DNA from: Allium sativum
Taxonomy: Eukaryota > Streptophyta > Magnoliopsida > Asparagales > Amaryllidaceae
Direction of reading: 5' to 3'
DNA: 64,000 bases
Assembly (NCBI GenBank): GCA_030737875.1
Contig: CM060924.1
Span: forward strand, 144,950,197 to 145,014,196
Numbering within the stretch: the stretch's first letter is position 1; each line of letters starts with the position of its first letter. Of the stretch, positions 22,216 through 33,872 are shown one piece after another. A program made the position numbers and the translations under genes. Below the pieces are notes generated by a model, which saw only the letters and a program-made list of their open reading frames with translations, ran no database searches and was not told the DNA's origin.

Positions 22216-23272
22216 TAGTAGGGACCAAGCTTAAGAGGGAAGCTTTTGTCAAGTGGGTGGACCCTTTTCAACCAGTAACCCATTTTAGTATCTATATGAG
22301 CTCGAACTAGGTTGAAGACAGGACACACTTACTAGGGTTGATTCTAAGAGGTCAATAAAGAGTTAGAGGTCAATAAAGAGTTGATTGCAAGTCCAACGGA
22401 GTCATGTGCGTGCATAGGTCCGGGCTAGTAGGTAAGATGTTGCTGCATCGTGTAGGTATAAGCCGTGCATTTTAGTAGTATCGGGTTGCCACTTTAGGGA
22501 GTGATACACCCTACTGTAGGACCAATCCAAGAATCTTCGAGTTAGGGAGCCGATCGAATGGGGAGGGTAGTGGGTACACCTAGTGGAGATAAGACCAGGC
22601 TGCAACTATGACAGCAGCTAGGAGTACACGAAACAACCATTATCATTATGTTTGGTAAGAGGGATCAACTTTCAGTATGGAACTAGCATTGGTGCAGTGT
22701 AGCAATTATCTTATAGTGATTAAAAGCGCAATCAATGTTACATCTTGTTCACCTTGTTACCTTGTCATATCTACTTATGTTACAGTCATCTCTTATATCC
22801 AGTTTATGTTCTTATCCTGTTACTTTACTGATTATATTGTCAAAGTCTCTAGACTCACCATACTTTTGTCTTACCCTTTTTTTCGCCTCTCCCCCCAGGT
22901 CCTCAGTGTGGGAATAGTGAAGCTTGACTTGGATTCCTTTCTTCTTGAAGTGCTTGGAAGTGTTGAAAGTAATGCTCAACTTTATCTCTTTTTCATTATT
23001 GCTCTTTGGAGTGGGATTATGGTTTTACTTTTATGTACTCTGATAATAATTTTGGACAAGACATATATTTGTGTACTTGGCTTTTGCATGTGGTTTTGTT
23101 GTTGTAACCAAACATGTTTTTCTTTTCCGCTGCAATGAATAAATTTTGAATTTCATTAAGTACCATTTTATATACCTGTCTTGTGATATTTCATTCTATA
23201 CTCTTATAATACTCAATGATAGTTAATGCATTCCCTTAGTGAGTGACATTAATGGACTTGGGGTATTACACG

Positions 23273-23284
23273 TGGTATCAGAGC
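23273..23284 (+). other. TK-2 primer binding site
   Basis: TGGTATCAGAGC, 2 bp after the LTR end. Confidence 0.9.
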
Positions 23285-23476
23285 TGAAGGTTACCAGAAC
23301 AGATAAAAGATTTTGAAAACCGTTTTCAAACAGAATTTTTTTAGAAAGAAGTATTTTCAAAAACATGTTTTAAAGAAGGTATTTCCAAGAGAAAAGTTTA
23401 TTATGAAAAATATAATCCCATAATCCATATATCTATCTTTCGACTCTGTTTGAATCTCTTCCTTTTTCCTTTCAGC

Positions 23477-24377
23477 ATGTTTGGGGAACCCATTATACCC
23501 AAGGGCGTACAAACACTAGGTTGGTTTAGAAGGTATCTGGAGGCTAGGGCTACTGCCGTAGGCCCAACAGACATTCCTCCTCCCCAGCTGCAGCCGCTCC
23601 TCCTCCTCCCCCCGTGTAGACGCTTTTTCTGAAATATGCAAAGACTTCCGTGCAATGGGCGAAAAATCGTTTTATGGGACTGAGACATTTGTTTTGGCTT
23701 GGAATTGGCTCAAGGAAGTGGAGGAATTGTTTGGTATCTTTAAGATAGACGATGGAAGGAAGGTTCAGCTAGCTGGTTGGTTAATGAAGGATGAAGCTTC
23801 CTTTTGGTGGGAAGTAACTTATGGAGGACGTGCAGTGGAGACATGGATAGACTTTAGATGAAGGTTCGAGTTGAAATTTCTTTCACAAGCGGAGGAGAGT
23901 TTATACATGGAGAGGTTCTTGGGTTTGAAACAAGGGAGTTTGTCTGTGAAGGAGTACATTAACAAGTTTAACCAGTTAGCAAGATTTGGTATGGAATTAG
24001 TTAAAACACCACATAAGAAGGCCTTGAGATTTTCCAAGGGTCTGAATGAACCATTACACGGGCTGGCTATGTCCCACATTCCTATGGGAGCTACTTTCGA
24101 AAAACTTGTTGACATGGCGTTGATGCATGAAGAGGAGAAAGGTGCTAATATAGATAAGGCACAGGATAAGAAAGGGGATCCAAAGAAGGAACAACAATAA
24201 CTAAAGAAAGGCGGCAAGGATAATAAGGGCCAAGGGAAGAAAAGGTGTTTTAATTGTGGAACACTGGGCCACTGAAGCAAGGACTGTAGGAAGAAGAAGA
24301 AGATGGGTTGCTTCCAATGTGGTGAGGCAGAATATATGATTAAAGACTGCCCAAGGAGGCAAGGACAGAGGACATGA
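23477..24377 (+). pseudogene. TK-2 gag (Tekay type), broken
   Basis: Gag forms the particle that packages element RNA. Start chosen at the ATG at 23477 (MFGEPI), downstream of a leader of about 200 nt. A proline-rich segment near 23570-23620 loses frame and coding resumes in the next frame with WLKEVEELF and SFWWEV, typical of retrotransposon gag core. There is a stop at 23859. The next stretch (23871-24200) carries YMERFLGLKQGSLSVKEY, and another stop follows at 24198. Two CCHC zinc knuckles lie at 24246-24287 (with a stop in place of one residue) and 24309-24350 (histidine replaced by tyrosine). A stop at 24375 ends the readable region. Confidence 0.85.
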
Positions 24378-24407
24378 TCTACTTCTGGAGGGCTGGTTCA
24401 TGCTCTC

Positions 24408-24881
24408 GTGGCACCTAGACAAGGGAGAGGTAGAAACATTTCTGTTGTAAGTTTGATTTTCCTTTTTGATCATCCTGTTCGAACTTTGTTTGATTCTGGC
24501 GCTTCACATTCGTTTATATCTACTTCGTTAGTTGAAACACTACACCTAAATGCTAGTCTAGTTATGGATCCTATTGCTGTCTCAAATCCTTTTGGGGGTC
24601 CAGCTCATCTTTCTATGTTATGTCGGGATTTGAGAATATATGTGTATGGCATTGAGTTTGAATGCAACGCTTATGTGCTTAGATTCATGGGCTATGGGTT
24701 GATTCTAGGAATGGATTGGCTAGCCAGGTATGGTGCCATTCTCGACTGTGAGAAGAGGGTAGTTAGACTGTTGACTAGTTTGGGTAATACTCTCGATATT
24801 TCTTGTGACCCTAAGGGTTCTGTTATGCTTAACTACCTAGAATCTCTTGACACATCTATTGATGATTTACAATCTATTTGA
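24408..24881 (+). pseudogene. TK-2 aspartic protease segment of pol
   Basis: Retropepsin-like protease that would cut the polyprotein. The catalytic motif LFDSGASHSFIS is intact at about 24486-24521, and the second conserved block LILGMDWLARYGAILDC ends the fold. This is the longest clean part of the region: 157 codons from 24408 with no break before the stop at 24879. It matches the decayed 14061-14357 segment of TK-1. It lies in the polyprotein between gag and RT, so the methionine at 24408 is not a true start. Confidence 0.88.
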
Positions 24882-25746
24882 GTAGTCCGTGAGTATGCAG
24901 ATGTCTTTGAGGAGGTTAGGGGCTTACCTCCAAACCGCGAGATAAATTTCTGTACATACTTGGTGGACAATGCAAAGCCAGTTGCATTGCAGGTGCGCCA
25001 CATGGCTCCAAGAGAAAGGAGGGAGCTTAGTAAACAAGTGAAAAAGTTTCTTGAGAAAAGGTTCATAAGAAGAAGTATCTCGGAGTGGGGTCCTCTTACT
25101 GTTTTTGCTACAAAGGCTAATGGTTCGCTTAGATTGTGCGTGGACTATAGGGAGCAGAGTAAGCTCACGAAGAAAAACCGACACCCATTGCGAGGATAGA
25201 TGATTTATTCGATCAGTTAGTTGGTGCTTCGGTGTTCTCGTAGTTGGACTTAGCTACAGGATTTCATCAGTTGAGGGTAGCTGAGGATTGTATAGATAAG
25301 ACTACCTTTAGGACTCCCGACGGTTTCTTCGAATGGCTCGTCATGCCTTTTGGTTTGACGAATGCACCCGCATATTTGGTAGATTTGATGAGTAGGGTGT
25401 TTAGGGATTTTCTAAACAAGTTCGTGGTGGTCTTTGTGGATGATATTTTGATATTTTCTAGAAGTGAGGAAGAGCATGCCCTACATCTTAGGGAAGTCTT
25501 GGAGACCCTTCGAGCACATCAACTCAAAGCTAAGTTCTCCAAATGTCATTTTTGGAGGAAGAAAGTGAGGTTCTTAGGACATATGGTCTCTAAGGAAGGG
25601 ATAAGTGTGGATCCAGCGAAGGTGGTGGCAATCCAAGATTGGAAGGTTCCTAAGAATGCAACAGAAGCAAGAAGTTTTCCTGGTTTGGTGGGCTATACAG
25701 AAAGTTCATCAAGGACTTTGCTAAGATATCAGCCCCACTTACACGG
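24882..25746 (+). pseudogene. TK-2 reverse transcriptase
   Basis: Copies element RNA into DNA. The order of motifs is standard for Ty3/gypsy RT: RRSISEWGP and LRLCVDYRE (25070-25150), [12 protein letters not shown] (25245-25280), PFGLTNAPA (25350-25377), the active site [10 protein letters not shown] (25433-25462) and [11 protein letters not shown]. Frame is lost near 25190 and again near 25680, and a stop replaces the residue before LDLATG. The catalytic aspartates remain, but no continuous protein could be made. Confidence 0.9.
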
Positions 25747-26220
25747 TTGACAAAAAAGAATTTGACCTTTTCTTGGGATTTTGACTGTGACGATGCTTTC
25801 CAAGATTTGAAGAGGGCATTGACGATAGCTCCAGATTTAGTTTTTCTGGATGGGAGTAAACCGTTCACAGTGTATACCGATGCATGCGGGACAGGGCTTG
25901 GCGGAGTTTTGATGCAAGAGGGAAGGGTGATATGTTATGGCGGAAGGCAGTTAAAGGCCCATGAGAAGAATTACCCTACCCATGACTTAGAGTTAGCTAC
26001 CTTAATTTTTGCTCTTAAGTGTTGGCGTCATTATTTGCTTGGTGAGAGGTTTGAGTTGTATACAGACCATAAGTCACTAAAGTATTTGCTCTCCCAAAAA
26101 GATTTAAACCTAAGGCAATAAAGGTGGATGGAGTTCTTAGCATCCTACGAATTTGAGATTGCATATACACCAGGCAAGGGTAACGTTGTAGCTGACGCCT
26201 TGAGTAAAAAGAAGTTGAAT
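25747..26220 (+). pseudogene. TK-2 RNase H
   Basis: Removes the RNA strand during DNA synthesis. [13 protein letters not shown], the [11 protein letters not shown] block and [11 protein letters not shown] are all present in the frame at 25747-26121, followed by a stop at 26119. The C-terminal RNase H block and ADALSKK lie in the next segment from 26128. The catalytic Asp-Glu-Asp set appears intact. Confidence 0.9.
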
Positions 26221-27762
26221 TTGAGTCCTTTGTTTGTCGAGTGGTGGAGTTTAGAGTATATCTCTACCTTTGACTTTAGACCCTCTATTGACTATGTACT
26301 CAGTTTGTTGGCATCGTTAGAGGTACGACCTACACTTTTGGGACAGATAGGTGCAACACAGCGAGATGACCCACAGTTAATAGAGATAGTAGACAAGCTC
26401 ATAAGAGGGGAGTCCTCGAGCTATCTTAGTAGGTACACTATCGATGAAAAAGGTTGGTTGCATAGGGATGGGAGACTTTGTGTATCTCGAGACGAGAGTT
26501 TGAGAAAGACAATCCTTAAAGAAGCACATCGTTCTAAGCTGAACATACATCCCGGTGGAGACAAGATGTATAGGGACATGAAGCAAGTTTTCTTTTGGGC
26601 CGGAATGAAGAAGGATGTGGCTGAGTTCGTTTCTAGATGCTTAGTGTGCCAGCAAGTCAAGGCTGAGCAAAAGAAGCCTGGTGGTTTGCTTCACCTTTTA
26701 GAGGTTCCGCAGTGGAAGTGGGAAAGTGTTTCCGTGGATTTCGTCGATGGGTTGCCGAGGCCAAGCAAGGGTAATACAGCGATTTGGGTAGTAGTGGATA
26801 GACTTACCAAGAGTGCCTATTTTATTCCCGTCAAGAGAAAAAGAACAGCGACATGGTTAGCATCTATTTATCTTTGAGAGATAGTTCGCTTACACGACAT
26901 ACGTTTTAGTATCGTAAGCGACTGAGATCCCATTTTCACCAGTGAGTTTTGGAAGAGCTTGCAAGAGGCGGTAGGAACACAATTGTGTTTGAGCGCCGCT
27001 TATCACCCTCAAATGGACGACCAAACAGAAAGAGTGAATCAGATTCTAGAAGATCTTTTGAGGTTATGCATCTTGGACTTTAGAGGGACATGGGAGGAAC
27101 AACTTCCATTAGTATAGTTCGCCAACAACAACAGCTACTAGACTAGTATTAGCATGGCACCTTTTGAGGCTCTATATGGATGACCTTGCCGATCACTGAC
27201 TTGTTGGTGGGAATCTATAAATAAGATTTTGCTTGGGCCCGACATGATTATGGAAACTTCAGAGAAGATAGACTTGATTCGAAGACACATGAAGATGGTA
27301 CAGGACCGGCAAAATTCATATGCTGATAAAAGAAGGACTGATCTTGAGTTCAATATTGGAGACATGGTCTTTATTAAAGTATCGCCATTGAGGAATGTAG
27401 TTCGTTTTGGGTCTATAGGGAAATTGGCACCAAGATTCATAGGGCCATTCCCCATTACAGAGCGAATTGGACAGATAGCTTATGGAGTGAAGTTGCCCAA
27501 GAAGCTTAGTGGTGTTCATGACGTATTTCATGTTTCTCATTTGCGGAAGTGTTTACATGATATCGCGGAAGTAATTGAGCCGAGCATGCTTAGAGAAGTG
27601 GAAGTAGAGCAAGATGCAACGGTTAGACGAATTCCTACATGCATTCTTGGATCGGAGGTCAATAAATTACGCAACCGAGAGGTCAAGTTGGTTAAAGTCC
27701 AGTGGGGAGATGATCAAGGAGGCACGGCTTGGGAGATTGAAGACAAGATATGCACGTCGTAA
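26221..27762 (+). pseudogene. TK-2 integrase with chromodomain-like tail
   Basis: Would insert the DNA copy. The HHCC zinc-binding region is at 26524-26665 (HPGGDKMYRDMK ... CLVCQQ). The core begins with VDFVDGLPRPSKGN (first Asp), then a stop at 26875. The second Asp block SIVSD is followed by a stop, and YHPQMDDQTERVNQ keeps the glutamate. More stops lie near 27116-27183. The clean 3' part (27229-27762) has FHVSHLRKCL and a Tekay-type chromodomain-like module with LVKVQW and WEIED. The stop at 27760 lies close to the usual end of the family. Confidence 0.9.
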
Positions 27763-28391
27763 CCTTTCCTTTTTGAGGGTATGTTCTTAACTTCTCCTTT
27801 TTCTACTGCTTTGTTTATACTTGTTCTATCGTTTAGTGTATCCTCTCGATTATATCTTCGACCCTTAGGTAGAAAAATCCTATGGTTGTAAACATGTGTT
27901 TGAGACATGTTATGTTTGGTGGATGCAAGTGGATGTAAGTGTTTGCTAGTGGTTACTCGTGGATGCATTTACGTACACATTAGGCACTAGATCGGCTCAA
28001 TCACTTTCATATTGCATATGAATGAGTGTGCATATTTAAAATTTATGGATGTATATTGAATGTGTTATCATATGGATGCTGCATTTGAATGAATGATTGT
28101 GCACTCATATAGAAATTATATGTATCATTAGGATTCTTTTGCATACATAATGGACGCATGGTACTATCATGTTTTGCATTAAGGAGGTCAACTGAATCAG
28201 TAGACTGCCTTATCTTTGCAATAGATAGGGACATATACACACACTTTTGCATATGTTCATATAGCATTAGAAATCTTTTAAGGAGAATGGATGCTTGTGG
28301 ATGATGGATGAGTAGATGGATGATTGGATGGTAGAATACATTCTACTTAACTTGAAGATTTCGGGGATGAAATCCTTTAAGGAGGGGAGAA
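27763..28391 (+). other. TK-2 3' untranslated interior
   Basis: AT-rich, no gene. It contains GGATGC/CATATG-rich stretches shared with TK-1 (14650-15225). The conserved phrase AAGATTTCGGGGAYGAAATC just before the polypurine tract (28379-28390) is also in TK-1. Confidence 0.7.
28379..28390 (+). other. TK-2 polypurine tract
   Basis: AAGGAGGGGAGA just before the 3' LTR start. Confidence 0.85.
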
Positions 28392-28648
28392 TGTAACAAC
28401 CCGTAATTTTAAAAACATGACATAAGGGATAATTAAAGAACACTTAATTTTTATAAGAAGAATTAAGGGAAAGGGGTTGCACCGTTGCGTTCGTCTCGGA
28501 ATTCTGCTTAGTATGAAGAAGTTTTGATGCTTAGAAGATTTCGGTTTAAAGTAGAATTTAAATTAAAATAATAATTAAAAATCAAAAACGAGTTCAGATA
28601 TCAAAATCAGTGAAATCTGGGTGAGCGGGAAATATCCCACTCTAGGGT

Positions 28649-28723
28649 GTCGACCCCCCTTAGGGGAGTTGACATAGGTGTCATCCCCCTATAGGGTGTC
28701 GACCCCCCTATAGGGGTGTCGAC
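28649..28723 (+). promoter_or_regulatory. GTCGAC cluster, TK-2 3' LTR
   Basis: Sites at 28649, 28698 and 28718, plus two decayed ones (GTTGAC and GTCATC). The hairpin before it is weakened. Confidence 0.55.
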
Positions 28724-29760
28724 CCCCATCTTCCTAGATCTGGCAGATGAGTTTTGGTGGTCTAGGGCTGATGTGTCATTCTGGGATTAGCTGGATGACG
28801 TGTTTTTCTGGTTTGGATGGTTCAGATGGATCCTAATCTAATCTAAGGGTCCTAATTCACCTAGAGCATATATAAAATACCCCTAAACCTAACCCTAATC
28901 TCATTGTTATTCATCCTTAGTACCTCCATGCTGCTCTAGTCTAAATTAACCTAGCTTTCTTATCTAACAAAGAAAATAAGAATTAGATTATTCAAATTGG
29001 AAGATAAGAATCAAATTCTACAACAACGTTTTAGCTAATCAAATTCAGAAATCAGAATTCAGATATATTCTCTCTTCTTAATCCTGTCGTAGTGAGTCTA
29101 TATTACTTTCACATATAATTAAAAAGTAATTGTGATAGGATTGTAAATTGAATTTAATGATCATGCCTGTAAGTAAGACGAATCATATCAAGTTTTGTAG
29201 ATTCTTATCTTTCAGATTCATACCCAAATTACTGTTGTCATATGCCTAATTGGATCTATTTTATTGTTCTATGCCAGTTCATGTTTCATATGCCTCTTTT
29301 ATGCCAGTTTGATGACATGATTCTCTTCCCTTCTTCTTTTTTTTTTTTATGAGATAAGGCTAACTTCGAGCCTAACATATTACGTTGAGATTTGCGTACA
29401 AATAACGTTTGAACGATTGGGAAAGTTTGGGGAAATTTGTAATAAAATGAGATTATTGGCATAAATCAATTTGAGCACAATTGTGTATAAATTGTATGCA
29501 TGAGATTTGGCATAAGTTGGATTGGGCATAATTGGATATAATTTGTATACATGAGGTTTGGCATAAATTGTTAATAACAATTAATGCAAATTAATTTGAG
29601 CATAATTTGGCATAACATGTATACATAAGATTATAGGCCTAATTTGGATTAAAATTATAAACATAATTTAGGTTGGAAATTATGGGTAATTGGAATATAT
29701 TTTAATCCAAGATTTATAAACTGGGACTTGAATCAAGAAAGTTATATTGAACGCTAAAGA

Positions 29761-29972
29761 CACGAGGTTAGACTCGAATTGCGGTATAAGACTGCCCGGA
29801 ACCGTCTAACACATCCAGCAACGCAATTTGGTGATCTAATATGAGAGGCCAAAGGCAAAAATTAGATACGTAATAATGCAAATACACGAGATTATATTCA
29901 GATTGCGGTATAAGACTGCCCGAAACCGCCCGGCATATCCAGCAACCGCAAAACGACAATCTAATGTGAGGG
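29761..29972 (+). other. Twin imperfect hairpins, TK-2 3' LTR
   Basis: Copies at 29761-29847 and 29884-29972. The second pairs GATTGCGGT with ACCGCAA around TGCCCG...CCGGCA. Both end in CTAATRTGAG. Confidence 0.78.
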
Positions 29973-30004
29973 GTCTTGCAAGATTACGGTTGTAATAAAT
30001 TAAT

Positions 30005-30160
30005 GAACACTTAACCAAGATAAGACATGTGGTATGGCTTGGGAATGATAAAAGGGTTAAGTGGGTAACATGGGTAGCATGTGAAACACAATTAAAAGCA
30101 CTTAACCAAGATGAGACATGTGATTAGACATGGGGATAAAGAGGGGTTGAGTGGGAATTC
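30005..30160 (+). repeat. Short stem-loop array, TK-2 3' LTR
   Basis: Alternating ACTTAACC and GGGTT(A/G)AGTG as in 22050-22215. Confidence 0.6.
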
Positions 30161-31504
30161 CTAGTGGAGACCAAGCTTAGGAGGGAAGCTTGTGTCAAGT
30201 GGGTAGAACCTTTTCAACCAGTAACCCATTTTAGTATCGATATGAGCTCGAACTAGGTCGAGGATGGGACATGCTTACTGGGGTTGATTCTAAGAGGTCA
30301 ATAAAGAGTTAGCGATGGCAGTGCAAGTAAAACGGAGTCATATGCGTGCGTGGGTCCAGGCTGGTAGGTAAGACGTTGTTGCATCTTGTAGGTATAAGTC
30401 GTGCATTTTAGTAGTATCGGGTTGCCACTTTAGGGAGTGATACACCCTACTGTGGGACCAGCATGGGTATCTACGAGTTAGGGGGCCGATCGAATGGGGA
30501 GGGTAGTGGGTACAACTAGTGGAGATAGGAGCAGGCGACATCTACGACAACAGCTAGAAGTACACAAAACTACCATTATTATTATGTTTAGTAAGAGGGA
30601 TCAACTTTCAGTATGGAACTAGCATTGGTGCAGTGTAGGAATTATCTTATAGTGATTAAAAGCACAGTCAACATTACATCTTGTTCAGTTTGTTACCTTG
30701 TCATATCTACTTATGTTACAGTCATCTCTTATATCCAGTTTATGCTCTTATCCTGTTACTTTACTGATTATATTGTCAAAGTCACTAGACTCACCAGACT
30801 TATGTCAGACCCCTTTTGTTTCGCCTCTTTTCTTTCTTTCCCCGAGTCCTCAGGGTGAAAATAGTGAAGCTTGACTTGGATTCCTTTCTTCTTGAAGTCC
30901 TTGGAAGTGTTGAAAGTAATGCTCAACTTTATCTCTTTTTCATTATGTCTATTTGGAGTGGGATTATGGTTTTATTTTTATGTACTCTGATAATAATTTT
31001 GTAAAAGATGGATATTTGTGTACTTGACTTTAGCATGTGGTTTTGATGTTGTAACCAAATATGTTTTTCTTTTCCGCTGCAATGAATACATTTTGAATTT
31101 TCTTGAGTACCATTTTATAGATCTGTCTTGTGATATTTTGTTATATACTCTTATAATACTTCATGAAAGTTAATGCATTCCCTTAGTGAGTGACATTAAT
31201 GGACGTGGGTGTTGCGAATCTTTTTAAAAACTAAAAGGCTTATCAAATATTGAAATGTTATGACATCCATAATAGGAAAGTATGTTTCTTTAAATTCAAA
31301 CCTGGTCACTACAAGAAACCTTGCACAACAAGACGTGCCTTGTATTTCACAACTTCATTTTTATCATTTCGTTTTCTTATTTAAAGCGCTTCATTTTGCG
31401 ATTTGTACGCTACTAATACTTATTTATGAATACACTTCATGTGCTTACAATTTTGTGTTTCAATCAGGTTTTCATATTACAATACATTTTTGACAAATAA
31501 GATA

Positions 31505-31930
31505 AGTTTCATTACAACAACACTAAGCAAGAAGTAATCTACTCAACTTGAAATATATCAAGATTTTCATTACAACCATACTTAGAAGAATGAAATATAT
31601 CAAGATTTTCATTACAACAATACTAGGCAGAAAGTAGTCTCCTCATCTTGGAGTATATCAAGATTTTCATTATATTAATACTTAGAAAAATGTTATGGTC
31701 TATCGTCTTGTCCTTGTCATTCTTTATAACCACAAATGTTAATTGTATTCTTTAGAAACTTATATGTTTTAATAAGTTTTGCATATCGCAACTACCACTT
31801 CAATGGATATTAAGAATTTCATTACAGCAATTCTTAAAAGCAGAAAGAGATCTACTCACCATGAATTATACCAAGATTTTCATCACAACAATACTTAAAA
31901 GAATGTTGTAATCTACATTTCGTTGTTTAT
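31505..31930 (+). repeat. Degenerate tandem repeat with TCAAGATTTTCATTACAACA
   Basis: Five or six units of about 45-110 bp each contain (A)TCAAGATTTTCATTACAAC followed by ACTTAG and often AGAAAGTAGTCT. Spacing is irregular. Confidence 0.7.
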
Positions 31931-32115
31931 ACCTTCAGGGTATTGCATATGTTTCAAACACTTTCACTACTTTAATCAATTCAATTATCTTTGAAAATGT
32001 AATGTTCATGCCACATAACATGTTGTTGACACTGTATGGTGCTTTAGTAACTTATGGTGCTTTTGTAACTTTAGTGTGTTTTTCCATTTTATATATTTTT
32101 AAGTGGAAAATAGGC

Positions 32116-32308
32116 TAAAGGACAAGCTTAGCAAATTTTTTGGTGAAAAGTATGCAAAGTTTGAAATTTTGGGAGAAGGACACATTTTAGTGTAAAAGAA
32201 GAAAGGATAGTGGGATCCTTAAATTCCACTATTGCATTAAAATGAGTCCCCCCTAAATTCCAAACTTTGCATACTTTTCACCAAAAAATTTGCTCAGTTT
32301 GTCCTTTA
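32116..32308. mobile_element. Foldback MITE-like element, 193 bp
   Basis: Inverted arms of 54 bp (32116-32169 and 32255-32308) differ at about three positions. They start TAAAGGACAA and include TTTTTTGGTGAAAAGTATGC. Weaker pairing continues inward, so nearly the whole element folds. No clear target duplication is visible, so the superfamily is not assigned. Confidence 0.75.
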
Positions 32309-32798
32309 AAAGAAAATCCTCTATTTTTAATTTTATCTTATGGACTACAGGTCCATATATCTTATTTAGGAAAATTTAATGATGGTCAACCATATTTTTC
32401 TCTACTATGGGATTTTTAATTAAATTATAAATTAAGCGCTTCACTGTTTGTAAATTTATCATCAATGATTATTTTTTGTTACTTCTATCATGATGTATTA
32501 AGATATCCAAACTTATCATGTTTTAGGTAGCAAAACCGCTTTTAGGGTTACTTGACAATCATTGCATGAGATTCCTTCAAAGTACCTATAAGTGTTTATT
32601 CAAGAACACCCACCTTTTCATTTGACATCTTTATGACTTACTCCAAAAATAATTTGAACTGACTTTTATCCTACATTTCAGCTTTGGTTTACATCAATTG
32701 ATCCTTCAGGGATCCAAATCTATATTGAGGAAGTTCATTAGGGACATAATTGATAATTTATGCAAATTACTTACTATTTTGCCTCATTCTATATGTTA

Positions 32799-32924
32799 GC
32801 AAATATTTAACACCAATGATCAACATGAACTTATATCCCTTTATCCGTCCCCTCAATGTTGGCAAATATTTAACACCAATGATCAACATGAACTTATATC
32901 CCTTTATCCGTCCCCTCAATGTTG
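32799..32924 (+). repeat. 63-bp tandem duplication
   Basis: Two units at 32799-32861 and 32862-32924, apparently identical except at the ends, each containing GCAAATATTTAACACC. Because 63 is a multiple of three, it leaves a 66-codon open frame that repeats a 21-residue block; I take this as chance. Confidence 0.9.
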
Positions 32925-33798
32925 ACAAACATTGTCATATTAAACAATAAGCCCTTTTAGATTCTCATTTTCGATCCATTATCGTATTATTACAAGAAAA
33001 GACTTTATATGCATTTCAACTATAGAAGTATAATGCTCTTATTAGTTGATAAGATGTATTCAAATTATATTACTTATTCTCGTTCATTGATCTGATAAAT
33101 TGGAAAGATTTTTTAATTATATAGATCATTTGAATACACATGACTTCAGGTCTTTCTATATTTATATTTATCAATTTTTGTATCATTCAATGATATTCAT
33201 TCCTGTATGGTGATTTCATATCAATTTGATCAGACAACCTTCAAGTTGTTAGTTAAATATTACAACATGTGTATATACGTGCGTCCACATATTACATATG
33301 TAATATATTTACATATTCTTTCTCATTCGAGTTATCAATTTTAGAACAAATTGTTTATAAGGATCCAAATAATTAAAAAAAATTATCAAGTAATGCTAAT
33401 GCGAATCTTAAAGACCATATATTGTAATGTTCAAATAGCTGGTTTGGAACTGTATTGAACTTCTAGTTAAAATAAAATGTATAAATAACTTCAAGCTATT
33501 AAATTTTATTCTTCATACAATATGTAAATCTAAATATACAAACAAGATGTAACAACCCAAAATTTTGATAATAAATTAGTTATTTAATTAGATTTCAAAA
33601 ATAGTAAGTTCTACAAACGATGGAATTTGACCACAAAACTATAATCGTTGCTTTCGTCTCGGAATTATGGTCAACTATCATGTTTGGAGTTTCGCGAACC
33701 GAGTCTATGTGAAAAAGTTACGGACGAAATACGAAAAACAGACGGAAATAAATAAACATAATAAACATAATATATCTTCCCATATTTAACCGGCCCTC

Positions 33799-33872
33799 GC
33801 TGGGCGAATTGACCAAAGGGCGGTCGACACCCTTAGAGGAGCGGTCAACCGCTTCGGGTCTGAGACGCCCAG
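33799..33872 (+). promoter_or_regulatory. GC-rich hairpins in TK-3 LTR
   Basis: CTGGGCG pairs with CGCCCAG across about 60 bp and encloses a GTCGAC (33823) and a perfect AGCGGT/ACCGCT hairpin. The position matches the GTCGAC clusters of TK-1 and TK-2. Confidence 0.6.

Larger units (their letters stand above)
20435..23270 (+). mobile_element. TK-2 5' LTR
   Basis: Runs TGTAACAACTCG...GGGGTATTACA. It holds the GC hairpin and four GTCGAC sites, TATAAAA at 20928, twin hairpins, a short TTAAGT/ACTTAA array and a CCCCCCAG pyrimidine tract at 22890-22898. Layout matches TK-1, although overall sequence is only partly alignable. Confidence 0.92.
20435..31216 (+). mobile_element. TK-2: Tekay-type Ty3/gypsy element, near complete but decayed
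   Basis: LTRs of 2836 and 2825 bp, primer site, gag, protease, RT, RNase H, integrase with a chromodomain-like tail, and polypurine tract, in standard Ty3/gypsy order over 10.8 kb. The integrase end, with its VFHVSHLRKC motif and a PxxIL-like, LVKVxW, WEIE module, fits Tekay-clade chromoviruses. Frameshifts and many stops, often of the CGA-to-TGA or CAG-to-TAG type, show that it is dead. Confidence 0.93.
28392..31216 (+). mobile_element. TK-2 3' LTR
   Basis: Colinear with 20435-23270. It starts TGTAACAACCCG and ends GTGGGTGTTGCG, so the terminal CA has become CG. The TATA box is at 28869-28877. Confidence 0.92.
31217..33547. other. Older AT-rich flanking DNA, no gene seen
   Basis: No recognisable coding region in about 2.3 kb beyond the short continuation of the 20251-20434 open frame. 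It holds a degenerate tandem array (31505-31930), a foldback element (32116-32308) and a 63-bp duplication (32799-32924), each listed separately. Confidence 0.6.

Noticed and set aside
22677..23138. 153-codon hydrophobic open frame in TK-2 5' LTR
   Set aside because: The 3' LTR copy (30613-31004) is shifted into two frames, and the composition follows the T-rich sequence. No transmembrane protein family recognised.
23819..24280. 153-codon minus-strand frame opposite TK-2 gag
   Set aside because: Shadow of the gag reading frame on the other strand.
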